Source: Tomocerus qinae
Taxonomy: Eukaryota; Arthropoda; Collembola; Entomobryomorpha; Tomoceridae
Length of the DNA: 64,000 bases
Reading direction: 5' to 3'
Assembly (NCBI GenBank): GCA_020055645.1
Contig: CM034546.1
Location: 36,890,001 to 36,954,000 of the forward strand
Part shown: positions 11,798-22,591 of the stretch, one piece after another
Layout of the letters: each line of letters starts with the position of its first letter
Position numbering within the stretch: position 1 is the stretch's first letter
The notes under the pieces: generated by a model
What the model was told of the DNA's origin: nothing
What the model saw: only the letters and a program-made list of their open reading frames with translations
The model's database searches: none
Translations under genes and position numbers: made by a program

Positions 11798-13494
11798 TTA
11801 GAAAAGTCCAGGGTGGACAGTGCCATTAGTATAATAGCATTGGTTATTTTTGCAAAACGCCTGATCATTATCAAATCCACATGGCCTGCCATCGGTCATA
11901 GAAGGATGCAATTTGAAATAGATTGTTTTGTCGTTTTGTTTGTAATCACACTGAACTTCTGAGCATTCAAGTCTTTCGTTCATGTGGGCCGTTGGTCCAA
12001 GTAATGACTCACAAAATTGGCTAAATACTTTCATTTCATTGTGAATTTCGCCATACCTTTTATTATAAAAGAGTGGAAGTTCTCGTCGATTTAGATTTTC
12101 TCTAAGACATTGACCATCGCTTGTTGATATGTATTCTTTCATGTATTTGATACTGCATTTCGAAAAACGAATTTCAGCCTCTCCATGGGTCAATGGATCT
12201 TTATCCGTCATCATATGATAACCCTCAATCACCTCGCAATTCACTCCTTCATCTCCGTCGTGGGCGGCACCCATATTATGGGCTAACATGTGAGCTATGG
12301 CCTTTGCACTTCCGAAATATTTATCAAGATCTTTTGCCATGGAAACCCCAAAAGATTGCTTTTTTGCTTCATCGACATTACAAGCGGATCTTAGATAAGC
12401 AAATCCTAAGGCATAGGAACTAGCTTTTGTTTGTGTATCAACCAGTATTCTTGCGTTATGGCTGCCTGTGATTAAAACTGCCATATCATGTTTTGGTAAA
12501 ATATCGTAGTTGGAAAATACCCATTTGGAAAGATTTTCCAGAATAACTGTTATGTCCCTGCCTTGCCAATCACTAAAAAGCATATGAGCGTTTTCAGTGT
12601 ATATATGCCTTCCGGCATCGATTGTCGAAAAAGCTGCAACACCTATAACTTTAAACTTTAATTTAAAATCCTCCTCAATTCCTGACCAAATGGTATTCAC
12701 AATATGAAATACAATACCGACGTAGTCCAATACTTCTTTGGCCGTGCCATTAAAATCGCGGTATTTTATACAATCTAAAATGACGAGGATTTCAGGTGTG
12801 ATGTTAATGCCACCTGTTACATGAGCCACCGTTTGGCGTGGATCGATGTAGTCTTTGATAGTTGCACTCTGGTTAAGTGGTATCCCTGGAAATCTTCTAC
12901 CTAGAAATCTTGTCTTATTTACTTGAATATTTTTCTTGGACCTTTTAATTTTAACGACTAAATCATGCACGTCTCCCATTGCTCTCTTCAATTTGAAGTG
13001 TGCACGATTGTGTCCTACTTTTGTCTCCGAGTCTACAACTCTACAGATACAGCTCCAATGATCCCTCGAATTTTTCTGGTACCACCTTCTTCGGTTAACG
13101 AAAGTACAGCAGATTCTCCATTGTTAATTAAATATCGATCTGAAACTTGGTGGATCTCTTCTAAAGTTGGAGTTGTATCCCTAAATGTTAACCTCTTCTC
13201 CGTTTCGTTTTTGAATACTAAGAATCTAAAATTCGGCGAAAATATTGACTCCCGAGGTTTCTCAAGTTTTAAATCGTAATCCTTGTCATATGCTTTGAAC
13301 TTCATTTGGTAAGAGTCGTCGTCATTAGCGTTATGCTTAACTCGGGTAAATGTGTAGTCAACGTCCTCAGAAAGAAATTCGTTATTTTTAATGGGATCGG
13401 TGGAACTTGGAATTAGGGCACAGTGTATGGGTTGAATGGCAAATGTAATTGTTGTTGCCAATGAAATTAATACTTCAATATTGTAATTAACCAT
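11798..13494 (-). pseudogene. ADAM/ADAMTS-like metalloprotease, copy 1, frame-broken
   Basis: The start is the ATG at 13494, which opens a hydrophobic signal peptide; copy 2 has the same start. A prodomain-like region and a metzincin (M12B reprolysin-like) catalytic domain follow. The zinc site reads HMLAHNMGAAHD where the family has HExxHxxGxxHD: the general-base Glu is Met while all three His remain. A Met-turn-like HMM and FSKCS follow, then a Cys-rich tail with DGRPCG and FCKNNQC blocks like the ADAMTS disintegrin-like/Cys-rich region. An 8-bp near-duplication at 13032-13047 puts a stop at 13033 and shifts the frame; reading resumes at about 12991. It is therefore probably a pseudogene, and its 5' side has been replaced by a foldback element. 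Before it broke it would have been secreted. Substrate unknown. Confidence 0.75.
13032..13047. other. 8-bp duplication, possible transposon footprint
   Basis: TCTACAAC/TCTACAGA is an imperfect 8-bp tandem duplication absent from metalloprotease copy 2. Size and position fit the scar left when an 8-bp-duplicating (hAT-like) element excises. It creates the frameshift and stop of copy 1. Confidence 0.5.
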
Positions 13495-13700
13495 TTTAAG
13501 AGGATGGCACAAACTCAGCGCATTTTGGCCACCAACAGATCGGGTAGCCATTTTTATATGTTGTAGCCCTATGTCAGGGGACCAAAAGTTAACATGGCCA
13601 AAACTCCAGATGGCGCTTCGTTCTCGAGATATAGGGGGTCAAATATTAATGTTGTGACATCACATATATGCTATATGGCTATCAACAAATGAAGCAAGTG

Positions 13701-14443
13701 ACACATCAATCGAAAGCTATTGGAAAGCTGAATCAAATAAAACCCATATTAGGCTACATTGACCTCAAGGTCAAAGGTTGATACCCTAAATAAGGTATTA
13801 GATGATTTGGGCATTTCGTATAGCTCATTAAATATGGTCAAGTCATGCATCAATCGAAAGCTATTGGAAAGCTGAATTGAATAAAACCCATATTAGGGTA
13901 CATTGACCTCAAGGTCAAAGGTTGATACCCTAAATAAGGTATTAGATGATTTGGGCATTTCGTATAACTCATTAAATATGGTCAAGTGATGCATCAATCA
14001 AAAGCTATTAGAAAGCTAAATCGAATAAAACCCATATTAGGCTACATTGACCTCAAGGTCAAAGGTTGATACCCTAAATAAGGTATTAGATGATTTGGGC
14101 ATTTCGTATAACTCATTAAATATGGTCAAGTGATGCATCAATCGAAAGCTATTGGAAACTGAATTGAATAAAACCCATGTTAGGGTACATTGACCTCAAG
14201 GTCAAAGGTTGATACCCTAAATAAGGTATTAGATGATTTGGGCATTTCGTATAACTCATTAAATATGTTCAAGTGATGCATCAATCGAAAGCTATTAGAA
14301 AGCTGAATCGAATAAAACCCATATTAGGCTACATTGACCTCAAGGTCAAAGCTTGATACTCTAAATAAGGTATTAGATGATTTGGGCATTTCGTATAACT
14401 CATTAAATATGGTCAAGTAACACATCAATCTAATCCACATGTC
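13701..14443. repeat. Five 144-bp tandem repeats, left arm
   Basis: Unit starts near 13703, 13847, 13991, 14135 and 14279, plus a partial sixth. Each unit contains TGACCTCAAGGTCAAAGG, with AGGTCA-type half-sites in everted and direct order, followed by CCCTAAATAAGGTATTAG. Confidence 0.9.
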
Positions 14444-14918
14444 ATATTAATCTAGTCATTTCTCCCTCTGTTGTTATTGCCGTCATATTGTGTTTCTATT
14501 CCATCTAGTCACTCCCCCCTTTAGTCGTTCCCTCCATCTAGTCACTCCCCCTCTCTGGTCATTCCCCCCTTCTAGTCATCTTGTCACTTTCGTCTCTTTA
14601 GTCGTTCCCTCCATCTAGTCACTCCCCCTCTCTGGTCATTCCCCTCTTCTAGTCATCTTGTCACTGTCGTCTCTTTTGTCGTTCCCTCCATCAAGTGACC
14701 CCCCCTTCTAGTCATATCCTCCATCTAGTCACTTCCCCCTTTAGTCCTTCCGTCCATTTAGTCACTCCCCCTCTCTGGTCATTCCCCCCTTCTAGTCATC
14801 TTGTCACTTTCGTCTCTTTAGTCGTTCCCTCCATCTAGTCACTCCCGCTCTCTGGTCATTCCCCCCTTCTAGTCATTTTGTCACTTTCGTCTCTTTAGTC
14901 GTTCCCCCCATCTAGTAG
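14444..14918. repeat. Pyrimidine-rich tandem repeat block
   Basis: Roughly 77-bp units built from CTAGTCA-, CACTCCCCC- and GTCGTTCCCTCC-type words, several copies, slightly diverged. Strongly strand-asymmetric (C/T on the plus strand). Confidence 0.8.
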
Positions 14919-14934
14919 GGGGTGTGTGGGAGGG

Positions 14935-15770
14935 GATTTAGTTAAGTGGATGGGTGGGTGGATGGATGGCTTAGTGTATGGATGGCTGAGTGGATGGATG
15001 GCTTAGTGTATGGATGGGTGAGTGGATGGATGGCTTAGTGTATGGATGGGTGAGTGGATGGATGGCTTAGTGTATGGATGGGTGAGTGGATGGATGGCTT
15101 AGTGTATGGATGGCTGAGTGGATGGATGGCTTAGTGGATGGAAGGCTAAGTGGATGGATGGCTGAGTGGATGGATGGCTGAGTGAGTGAATGGTTGGGTG
15201 AGTGAGTGGATTGATAAGTGAGTGTATGGATGGATGGCTTAGTGTATGGATGGGTGAGTGGATGGATGGCTTAGTGTATGGATGGCTGAGTGGATGGATG
15301 GCTTAGTGTATGGATGGCTGAGTGGATGGATGGCTGAGTGAGTGGATGGATGAATGGCTAAGTGGATGGAAGGCTAAGTGGATGGATGGCTGAGTGGATG
15401 GATGGCTGAGTGAGTGAATGGTTGGGTGAGTGAGTGGATTGATAAGTGAGTGTATGGATGGTTGAGTGAAGGGATGGTTGGGTGAGTGAATGGATGGATG
15501 AGTGAGTAAATGGATGGATGGGTAGATGATGGGGTGAGTTGGTGAGTGGATGGATGTGTGGGTGGATGAGTGTGTGGGTGAATGAACGGGTATGTGGGTG
15601 AGTGGATGGATGTTTGGGTGGGTGGATGGGTGTGTGGGTGAGTGAACGGGTATGTGCGTGAGTGGATGTTTGGATGGGTTGGTGGGAGGGTGGGTGTGTG
15701 AGTGAGTGAACGGGTATGTGCGTGAGTGGATGTTTGGATGGGTTGGTGGGAGGGTGGGTGAAAATATAAT
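14935..15770. repeat. GGAT-rich minisatellite
   Basis: Arrays of GTGGATGGATGGCTTAGTGT-like units of about 36-40 bp, grading into GGGTGAGTG variants. G/T-rich on the plus strand. The long His/Thr/Pro reading frame across it is a by-product of the repeat. Confidence 0.88.
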
Positions 15771-16093
15771 ATAAAATGGGGCAACGGCGAAGTGGGGTCC
15801 TCGTTCCCTTGCCCTGGGTGGATTTCCAGCAGACGACTTCGCACCTTTGAAAGTGATATTAAACTAGATTAAAGCTCAACATCTACTCAAAGCACCGAAG
15901 TCCATGCAACCGAATCAGAGGACCAAAGTTATAAACCTTGTGACAGAACCATTGTTAATACGCAGGATCAAAAGACAACAATTATTACACCTAACCAAAG
16001 ACTCACAGATATTTCACTGATTCAAAGAACCATAGGTAATATACTGGTTCAAAGGACCACATTTAGTGTGACTATTATTTGAATCAGCTTTCC

Positions 16094-16850
16094 ATGTGGA
16101 TTAGATTGATGTGTTACTTGACCATATTTAATGAGTTATACGAAATGCCCAAATCATCTAATACCTTATTTAGGGTATCAACCTTTGACCTTGAGGTCAA
16201 TGTAGCCTAATAAGGGTTTTATTTGATTCAGCTTTCTAATAGCTTTCGATTGATGCATCACTTGACCATATTTAATGAGTTATACGAAATGCCCAAATCA
16301 TCTAATACCTTATTTAGGGTATCAACCTTTGACCTTGAGGTCAATGTAGCCTAATAAGGGTTTTATTTGATTCAGCTTTCTAATAGCTTTCGATTGATGC
16401 ATCACTTGACCATATTTAATGAGTTATACGAAATGCCCAAATCATCTAATACCTTATTTAGGGTATCAACCTTTGACCTTGAGGTCAATGTAGCCTAATA
16501 TGGGTTTTATTCGATTCAGCTTTCTAATAGCTTTCGAGTGATGCATCACTTGACCATATTTAATGAGTTATACGAAATGCCCAAATCATCTAATACCTTA
16601 TTTAGGGTATCAACCTTTGACCTTGAGGTCAATGTAGCCTAATATGGGTTTTATTCGATTCAGCTTTCTAATAGCTTTCGATTGATGCATCACTTGACCA
16701 TATTTAATGAGTTATACGAAATGCCCAAATCATCTAATACCTTATTTAGGGTATCAACCTTTGACCTTGAGGTCAATGTAGCCTAATATGGGTTTTATTC
16801 AATTCAGCTTTCTAATAGCTTTCGATTGATGTGTCACTTGCTTCATTTGT
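16094..16850. repeat. Five 144-bp tandem repeats, right arm
   Basis: Reverse-complement counterpart of 13701-14443. The inner edges match (CATGTGGATTAGATTGATGT) and there are again five repeat units. Confidence 0.9.
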
Positions 16851-17037
16851 TGATAGCCATATAGCATATATGTGATGTCACAACATTAATATTTGACCCC
16901 CTATATCTCGAGAACGAAGCGCCATCTGGAGTTTTTGCCATGTTAACTTTTGGTCCCCTGACATAGGGCTACAACATATAAAAATGGCTACCCGATCTGT
17001 TGGTGGCCAAAATGCGCTGAGTTTGTGCCATCCTCTT

Positions 17038-18109
17038 TGGTTATAAATATTATTTGCAGTTGTAGCTCCGATATTTATGATAGAAATATCTTCAATATTC
17101 TGCCACGACACAATTCACCATTGGTGAGATTATCTGAGACATATTTTGTGAAGTTAACAATTGAGAGCAATGTAACACTTAATACTGAGAGTCAAGGGCC
17201 TCAATACTATAACCTAGAGTCAACGGCCAGAAATAAAACAATGGCTTTATTCGTGTTATGGTCCAGGGCACGGATATGTATTTAAAAAAACGTAATCACA
17301 TGTTTGTTGCGGGTGTTTTTAGAGACTTGGAAATGCGTATTAGAATGTTTCATACTCCCTTCTTTGTAAAGATGTCTCATTTTGCCTCAAAAAATACATT
17401 TTTACATTGTTGGTCAAATTTAAACTTTTCATCCGAGGTCTTGCATAAGAAACTTGGATTTTGAGAGTCCAAAGCAGAAGTTTTATATTATTTTTTTCAC
17501 TTGCCTTCTATACAACTTTGTATTTGAGGAAAAATTTTGAGCACAAATATTTTAATTGCATATTTCTGAATTTTTAATTAATCAATATCCCAACCACAAA
17601 TATTTGCATTGCAATAATTTCATTGTATTGTACCTCTTCTTGACATTATTGTCTTGAAGTGTGATTGGAATCATAGGCGCGCGTATACATACAGAACTGA
17701 AATTCTGGAGAGTGGCTAAAACGAAAAAAAATTTTAACAATTGCTTTGCATTTTACAAAAACCTTCAAATATCTAGTCTCAATTTAAAAATTTCGAAGGT
17801 GGGATTACAGCTTGGTTCTCCACTCCTCAATACGGTACTGATTGGATTGTGAAGGAAAGGAAATTACAATTTAAAAAATTGCTGGAATGCTTATAAAATA
17901 AAACAGTCTCACAATAGACGTCCTTCCGGGATCATTGACTCTAGATGATAGTATATATCAATCGCAATATTGCTCTAATTATTTGACTTCATAAACTATT
18001 TGGTTCAAAATTGTATATTAAACATATTATGTTAGTGTGAACAGTTCATTAAGTGAATCCATATCATAGACAGCTAGATACTAAAAATAAAATATTCTAC
18101 CAAATCAAA
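17038..18109. other. Duplicated upstream flank of the metalloprotease
   Basis: Matches 37868-38712. No gene supported; the short open frames are not conserved in frame between the two copies. Confidence 0.6.
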
Positions 18110-18395
18110 ATGGTTAATTCCAATATTAGAGTACTTCATTTACAAAAACAATTATATTTGGCACTTTAATATCTACACAATCATTGTGCTCGAACTCCAC
18201 ATTCCACTGAATGTATTCAAATTACCAACTTTCTTGAATACGATGTGGATGATTCTTTCACCATAGTTAAGCACAATAGAAAGTAAGACGAACATACCAA
18301 ATGAAGTTCAAGCCAAGCGACAAATACTACATGTTAAACTTGTGAAACTCTGAAAGTTAATATTCTCCCCAAATTTTTAATAAAGAAGTTCTTAC
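18110..18395 (+). pseudogene. Metalloprotease first-exon relic (+)
   Basis: From ATG 18110 the sequence resembles the signal peptide and start of the prodomain of the neighbouring metalloprotease (an NFL..DVD.SF..VKHN run), with in-frame stops. It faces the minus-strand relic at 18525-18773. The same pair occurs at 38713 and 39315. Confidence 0.7.
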
Positions 18396-18524
18396 TTTTC
18401 TAAAATTAAACCGAGAAAAGCTTATGACACTTTAAACTGTTATCGGATTGGGTAAACTCTAATTTCGTTAATCAAAGAATGGTACATGAGTAGTTTTGGG
18501 GAGAATATAAATTCCAGAGGCTAT

Positions 18525-18773
18525 ACAGTTAAACCAGTTTTACGTAACAGTCCTTGTCGTATGCCTCAAACTTCATTTGATAATGTCCATCTTTCTTTGC
18601 ATTGTGCTTAACTCGGATGAAGGAATAATCCACGTCCTCTGAAAGAAAGTTGCTATTATTTTGAATATGGTCATTATTGGAATATGGAATTTGAGCATAG
18701 TGTGTAGATATAAAAGTGTCAGTATAACTGCTTTTGTAAATGAAGTTAGCATTTTAATATTGAAATTAACCAT
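18525..18773 (-). pseudogene. Metalloprotease first-exon relic (-)
   Basis: From ATG 18773 the frame encodes a hydrophobic signal-like segment. After a frameshift it continues into FLSEDVDYSF, VKHNA and YQMKFEAYDKD, closely matching the metalloprotease prodomain start. It ends where the downstream exon should follow. Confidence 0.72.
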
Positions 18774-18779
18774 TTTGAT

Positions 18780-19886
18780 GTAGTAGAATATTTTATTTTT
18801 AGTATCTAGTTGCGGTGTCTGCGGTACGGCTTCCATTAGTTTACTGACACTTACTTTACATACAATTGAGTATATATTTTATATTGGTAGAATGAACCAT
18901 ATCTTTTGAAGTCATATATTTAGAGCAATGCCGCATTTATTGCTTAATGTGCATGTACTGTACTAGAGTCATTGACCGTAAATCATAAAATTATTACGTT
19001 ATTAAAACAAACATTTTCGTAGAACTCAATTTGTCACTATTAATTACCACTACTCTATCTAAGAACATTATAATATCCCTAGTCTGCTCAGGCTATGAAA
19101 TCAACGTTAATGACCAAGTGGTCCATGCATGGATGTGTGTTGTGATTGGTTGTCCACGTGTGGACAGATTACGTTTGGCCATTTTTGACTATCTGGGTTC
19201 GAAGCATGGTTTCATAAAGAATATGCCCCACAAGCAGCACTATATTACATGGGGTGATCCACCCATGGATTCAGGGATTTTGAAACCATCATTTTTCATG
19301 GATGGCCCTGCTTGAGCATTAGAATAGAAAAGTTTTCAGTTTTTAAAATTTATTTTGCCTTAAATATCAACTAATTTTAATGAACTTTTCTACATAATAA
19401 GAGAAATGCATTCTTGCCAAAAATGCAAAAATCCTTGAAGTTATAAGGCATATCTGCTCTTAGCTAGGATACAACAAAGTCCCAAAATCCATGGATGGAC
19501 CACTGCGGGCATTCTAGGGATATTATTTATCGTAATATTGCTTTACCATGGATGAATATATTTATTGCTACACATTCAACTGACATTTTAAAAAAATTGA
19601 TAGGAGAAATTTGACCCGGTTGTTAAAGCTGAACAATATAGCAGTTATTCATCTACGGTTTTAACATTTTAGTACTTCAATTTGAACGATTTATTGAACA
19701 CCGTAAGAAACAAGAAATAACTACAATAGAGCAAAATGCACTGCAAATATATTTAGTGACAAGAAGCGAATTGACTTCCATTAAAAATGAAAAAACATAA
19801 AATTTGAGACAATATAATATACACAGAATGTGATATGTAAATCCCATTGTCTTTCATTAAAAATTGAAACGAATGTCGGAATAATT
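18780..19886. other. Duplicated spacer, no gene seen
   Basis: Matches parts of 39316-40650. It holds the empty site (about 19200-19215) for the MITE inserted at 39736-40337 in the other copy. Confidence 0.55.
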
Positions 19887-20009
19887 TCATTTGTTATTCT
19901 TCAAGCACCGAAGTGCATATTTAGCACCCGCTTGTTTTGCGTTTCGATTGCTTGTACCGCGGCCGTAGAACGTTTTTTGATTTAACTTGACACTCGCGAA
20001 AGCATAATT
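19887..20009 (-). CDS. C-terminal exon of a dsRNA-binding domain (orphan)
   Basis: Just after an acceptor (GTTTTCAG at about 20010-20017) a 40-codon frame ends at TGA (19887). It reads as the second half of a dsRBD: a beta-strand pair (FASVKLNQKTFYG), then GRGTSNRNAKQAGAKYAL, the GxGxSxxxAKxxAAxxAL helix-2 signature whose basic residues grip the RNA major groove. No upstream exon with the first helix was found within about 400 bp, so this is a fragment of a larger gene or an orphan exon. The paralogous exon at 40655-40777 is broken. Confidence 0.6.
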   Translation of the reverse strand, partial: NYAFASVKLNQKTFYGRGTSNRNAKQAGAKYALRCLKNNK

Positions 20010-20418
20010 CTGAAAACTTGACTCACTGGCAGTGAGTCACTGCTTTGTTCCCCGTCACATGTGTCGTTCTATTCAACACAGGCTACAATATGTAATCATC
20101 CAGGATACGAATGTTACTGCGGAAACCATAATGCAAACCCACGATGTGAACACACGGACAGAGAGAAAGATCGGGCATTCCTATAGGAAGCTATCACTTT
20201 TAATAATAAGAAACTGTTTTATTTTTATATCTGAAAAGTACTTCGAAGTAAGACCATGTCGCTTACTTAGCGTGATATTATTCTTCGTCGTAATTGTAAT
20301 GATGGATGTGGGTATACGTGACTGTTTCTGTTGTAGAAGCATTATCGCGTGTCATTCCATTTCCGAGTTTCATTATCATTACCCCGCTCGTTTTCATTTC
20401 CACTCGTCTTATCATAAC

Positions 20419-20601
20419 CAATGTTAAGTGACCAGTCATTTTGTTCAGTCAGCTCATCGGCTAAAATTGCTAATCGGCTGGTCAAAGTGGTTTTTAGATT
20501 GACCTATAAGGTGAGGAGATTTGTCATTTTACCCGGCTGAATGACTAAAGTGGCTATCTGGCTGGTTAAATAGCTCTTTATCCGGATAAAATCGAACACT
20601 G
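20419..20601. mobile_element. 183-bp hAT-like MITE
   Basis: Flanked by ATCATAAC / GTCATAAC (7 of 8 identical), with CAATGTT / AACACTG ends and GGCTGGT / GGCTAAAA subterminal words shared with 22054-22294 and 22592-22869. Confidence 0.7.
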
Positions 20602-20954
20602 GTCATAACAAAATCTAACCATTGGCACTATTGAAACAAAACTAATACGTACTTTATGTTGGACTTTACAAACGATCGTTGGTTGAGTATGTTTTATAAC
20701 CCAAGAAAATAAACTACATTATTCATTGCTATTTTGTATAATAAATTAGCTTCAGGCGACATAAAGGTATGTAAGTTGTCGTAACTCATAACCATATATT
20801 TTCTATTAATTACCCGCCCGTGTTTTAGATTTAGCCTTTTTAATTTATCTCATGGGCTAATTGCGCCAAATGTGGGGAACGTCTTCACACTTTCGATATT
20901 TGTTTCACCCGTAAAACAATGTTCTGCATGGAATTACTCTTGTTGGGTTGGGTG

Positions 20955-21118
20955 CAAGGACGTATTTAGGGGGGTGCTAGGGTGCTTAAACACCCCCTAA
21001 ATTTCCCAAAAACCAACTAGATAATTCTCAAAAATTGATAAAAAGTAGTTTCATACATAAGAAAAATCTGCTGGAATGTTTAAGCACCCCCTTAATTTGA
21101 TTTCTGGATACGCCCTTG
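20955..21118. mobile_element. 164-bp MITE with 8-bp duplication
   Basis: Ends CAAGGACGTATTTA / TGGATACGCCCTTG with GGGGGTGCT subterminal inverted repeats, flanked by GTTGGGTG / GTTGGGTA. Typical of hAT-like non-autonomous elements. Confidence 0.75.
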
Positions 21119-21126
21119 GTTGGGTA

Positions 21127-22053
21127 GTATAACCCCATCCCCCAGAAAATGACACGGAGTAGAAACTAAGCTAAGATAACTAAGAAGATTCGAAACTTAT
21201 GTGTGTTGCTGACTGCTATGTTCATTAGCTATAGTAAAAAAGATTTAAAAGATATACGCCTTTTTGCTCTAGTAATTGCATTATGCAATAGTTTTTGTTA
21301 CATAAATTTAAATAAATTTAAGCCATTATTGACTTGATAATTCTTATTTTTATTATGCAAGATGCAGGCAAATATTAAATTGCACCGAAAACAAAAACAA
21401 TGTTGCTTTTAAATGACATTATTATATAAATCGTATCACTAATTCTTAATTAATATGGTAATGTGTGTTTATTCAATAAAAACATTTAATTATTAAGTCG
21501 GTAAACAGGGACGACTATTGTCTGCAATTTGATTTTATCTTTAGTTGGTAAGCATATTATTTGACTGAATATCGTACTTGCAAAGCAAAAACAGGCTGAT
21601 CAAGCTATTACTTTAAATTTTAAGGCTTTTCTACGCATGCAATTGTTGACTACTTATCCAGGTGTCGCATTTAAAAATCAAAAGTGCCGATGGAGAGATT
21701 GAGCTTCCTCAAGAAGTTCGTTTATTTCTCACATAGGCGCATGGGGTCAAATGAGTTTGGAGTCTTTCCAAACCTTTCCAACTGCTCCGGAGCTGTTGCA
21801 GTGAAGAGACTGGATCTGTTGAGCTCCGGAGCTGTTGGGAGCTCAGGCCTCGTCACCCCTCCACCGCCACTTCACCTCTTAGTATATGTTACCTTTACCA
21901 GACCACTACAACGCATTAGTTGTTATATGTTGATTGTTGATAATAATATTGATATTGATACAATGCTCCCTCCTCCACTTCTCCACTCCATCGTCTTGTT
22001 ACACATTACACGCATTTTGTTGATGTTGTTACTCTTCATGTAATATTATTATA
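21127..22053. other. Intergenic, no gene seen
   Basis: A 119-codon open frame at 21684-22043 has repetitive Ser/Leu/Pro composition and no splice or family support, so I do not call it. Confidence 0.5.
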
Positions 22054-22294
22054 CTAGTTTTCGGTGACCAGCCGAAAAATGGCTGGCTAAAATGGCCGGT
22101 CGGTTGAAATTCTTTGTTAACCAGTGGCTAAATTTTCTTAAATGGCTGGCTTAAGTGGCCGGCCGGTTGAAATTGAGAAAATCATACTTTACTAGAAGAA
22201 ATTTACAAAACCATGATATTTGGCTTGTGGCAACTAGCCATTTTAGCCAGCTGGCTGGTCAAAATCACTTTTAGCCGGCTAAAATGGAACACTG
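22054..22294. mobile_element. 241-bp hAT-like MITE, degraded left end
   Basis: Right end GCCGGCTAAAATGGAACACTG. Left end degraded (CTAGTTTTCGGTGACC). The internal GGCTGGCTAAAATGGCCGG words are shared with 22592-22869. Confidence 0.6.
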
Positions 22295-22496
22295 GTACAC
22301 CCACATAAATATATATATAGATAAATGTATTGCTTTATCAAGTCAACGATTATAATATGGAGATTCATGGGCCAAATCTGAGCTGAATGTATATTTTTTT
22401 AAACTGATCCGGTTTACTGTACAGTGGTTATAGATTCTGTCCGAAAGTTTACTTTTATTCTAAAACTAACAAAATTTGAATGAATCTAAAATTTTT

Positions 22497-22577
22497 CATA
22501 AAGAATTTCAACCAACCGGCTAGCCAATTTAGCCAGCCAATTTATCCGACCAGCCGGCTAGTCACTGAGCACTGGGT
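22497..22577. mobile_element. Partial hAT-like MITE
   Basis: Right-hand fragment of the same family, ending GAGCACTG with the usual CCGGCTAG words. No left end. Confidence 0.45.
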
Positions 22578-22591
22578 GGCGAACCCATGAA

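Larger units (their letters stand above)
13498..17037. mobile_element. 3.5-kb foldback element with tandem repeats in its arms
   Basis: Inverted arms 13498-14443 and about 16094-17037 are near-identical reverse complements of about 945 bp, beginning AAGAGGATGGCACAAACTC. Each arm has about 200 bp of unique end sequence, then five copies of a 144-bp repeat. The core (14444-16093) holds a pyrimidine-rich tandem block, a GGAT-type minisatellite and about 320 bp of unique sequence. No transposase frame was found. The layout matches Drosophila FB-type foldback elements. Comparison with copy 2 (37859-37870) shows it as an insertion with loss of a base or two at the target; no clear target duplication. 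Confidence 0.85.
11285..20055. repeat. Segmental duplication, copy 1
   Basis: Apart from the insertion at 13498-17037, this block matches 35940-40815 in order and orientation. The order is metalloprotease 3' flank, metalloprotease, a 17038-18100 upstream block, two facing exon-1 relics, and a dsRBD exon. Each copy carries private insertions, which makes the other copy an empty-site control. Confidence 0.85.

Noticed and set aside
13033-13060. A tiny intron bypassing the stop in metalloprotease copy 1
   Set aside because: No usable GT...AG pair at the right phase; the 8-bp duplication explains the break.
14444-15770. CRISPR-like regularly spaced repeats
   Set aside because: Eukaryotic satellites without unique spacers; no cas genes.
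15374-15844. 156-codon His/Thr/Pro-rich frame (minus)
   Set aside because: By-product of the GGAT minisatellite; no non-repeat conserved part.
21684-22043. 119-codon plus-strand frame
   Set aside because: Low-complexity composition, no splice or family evidence.
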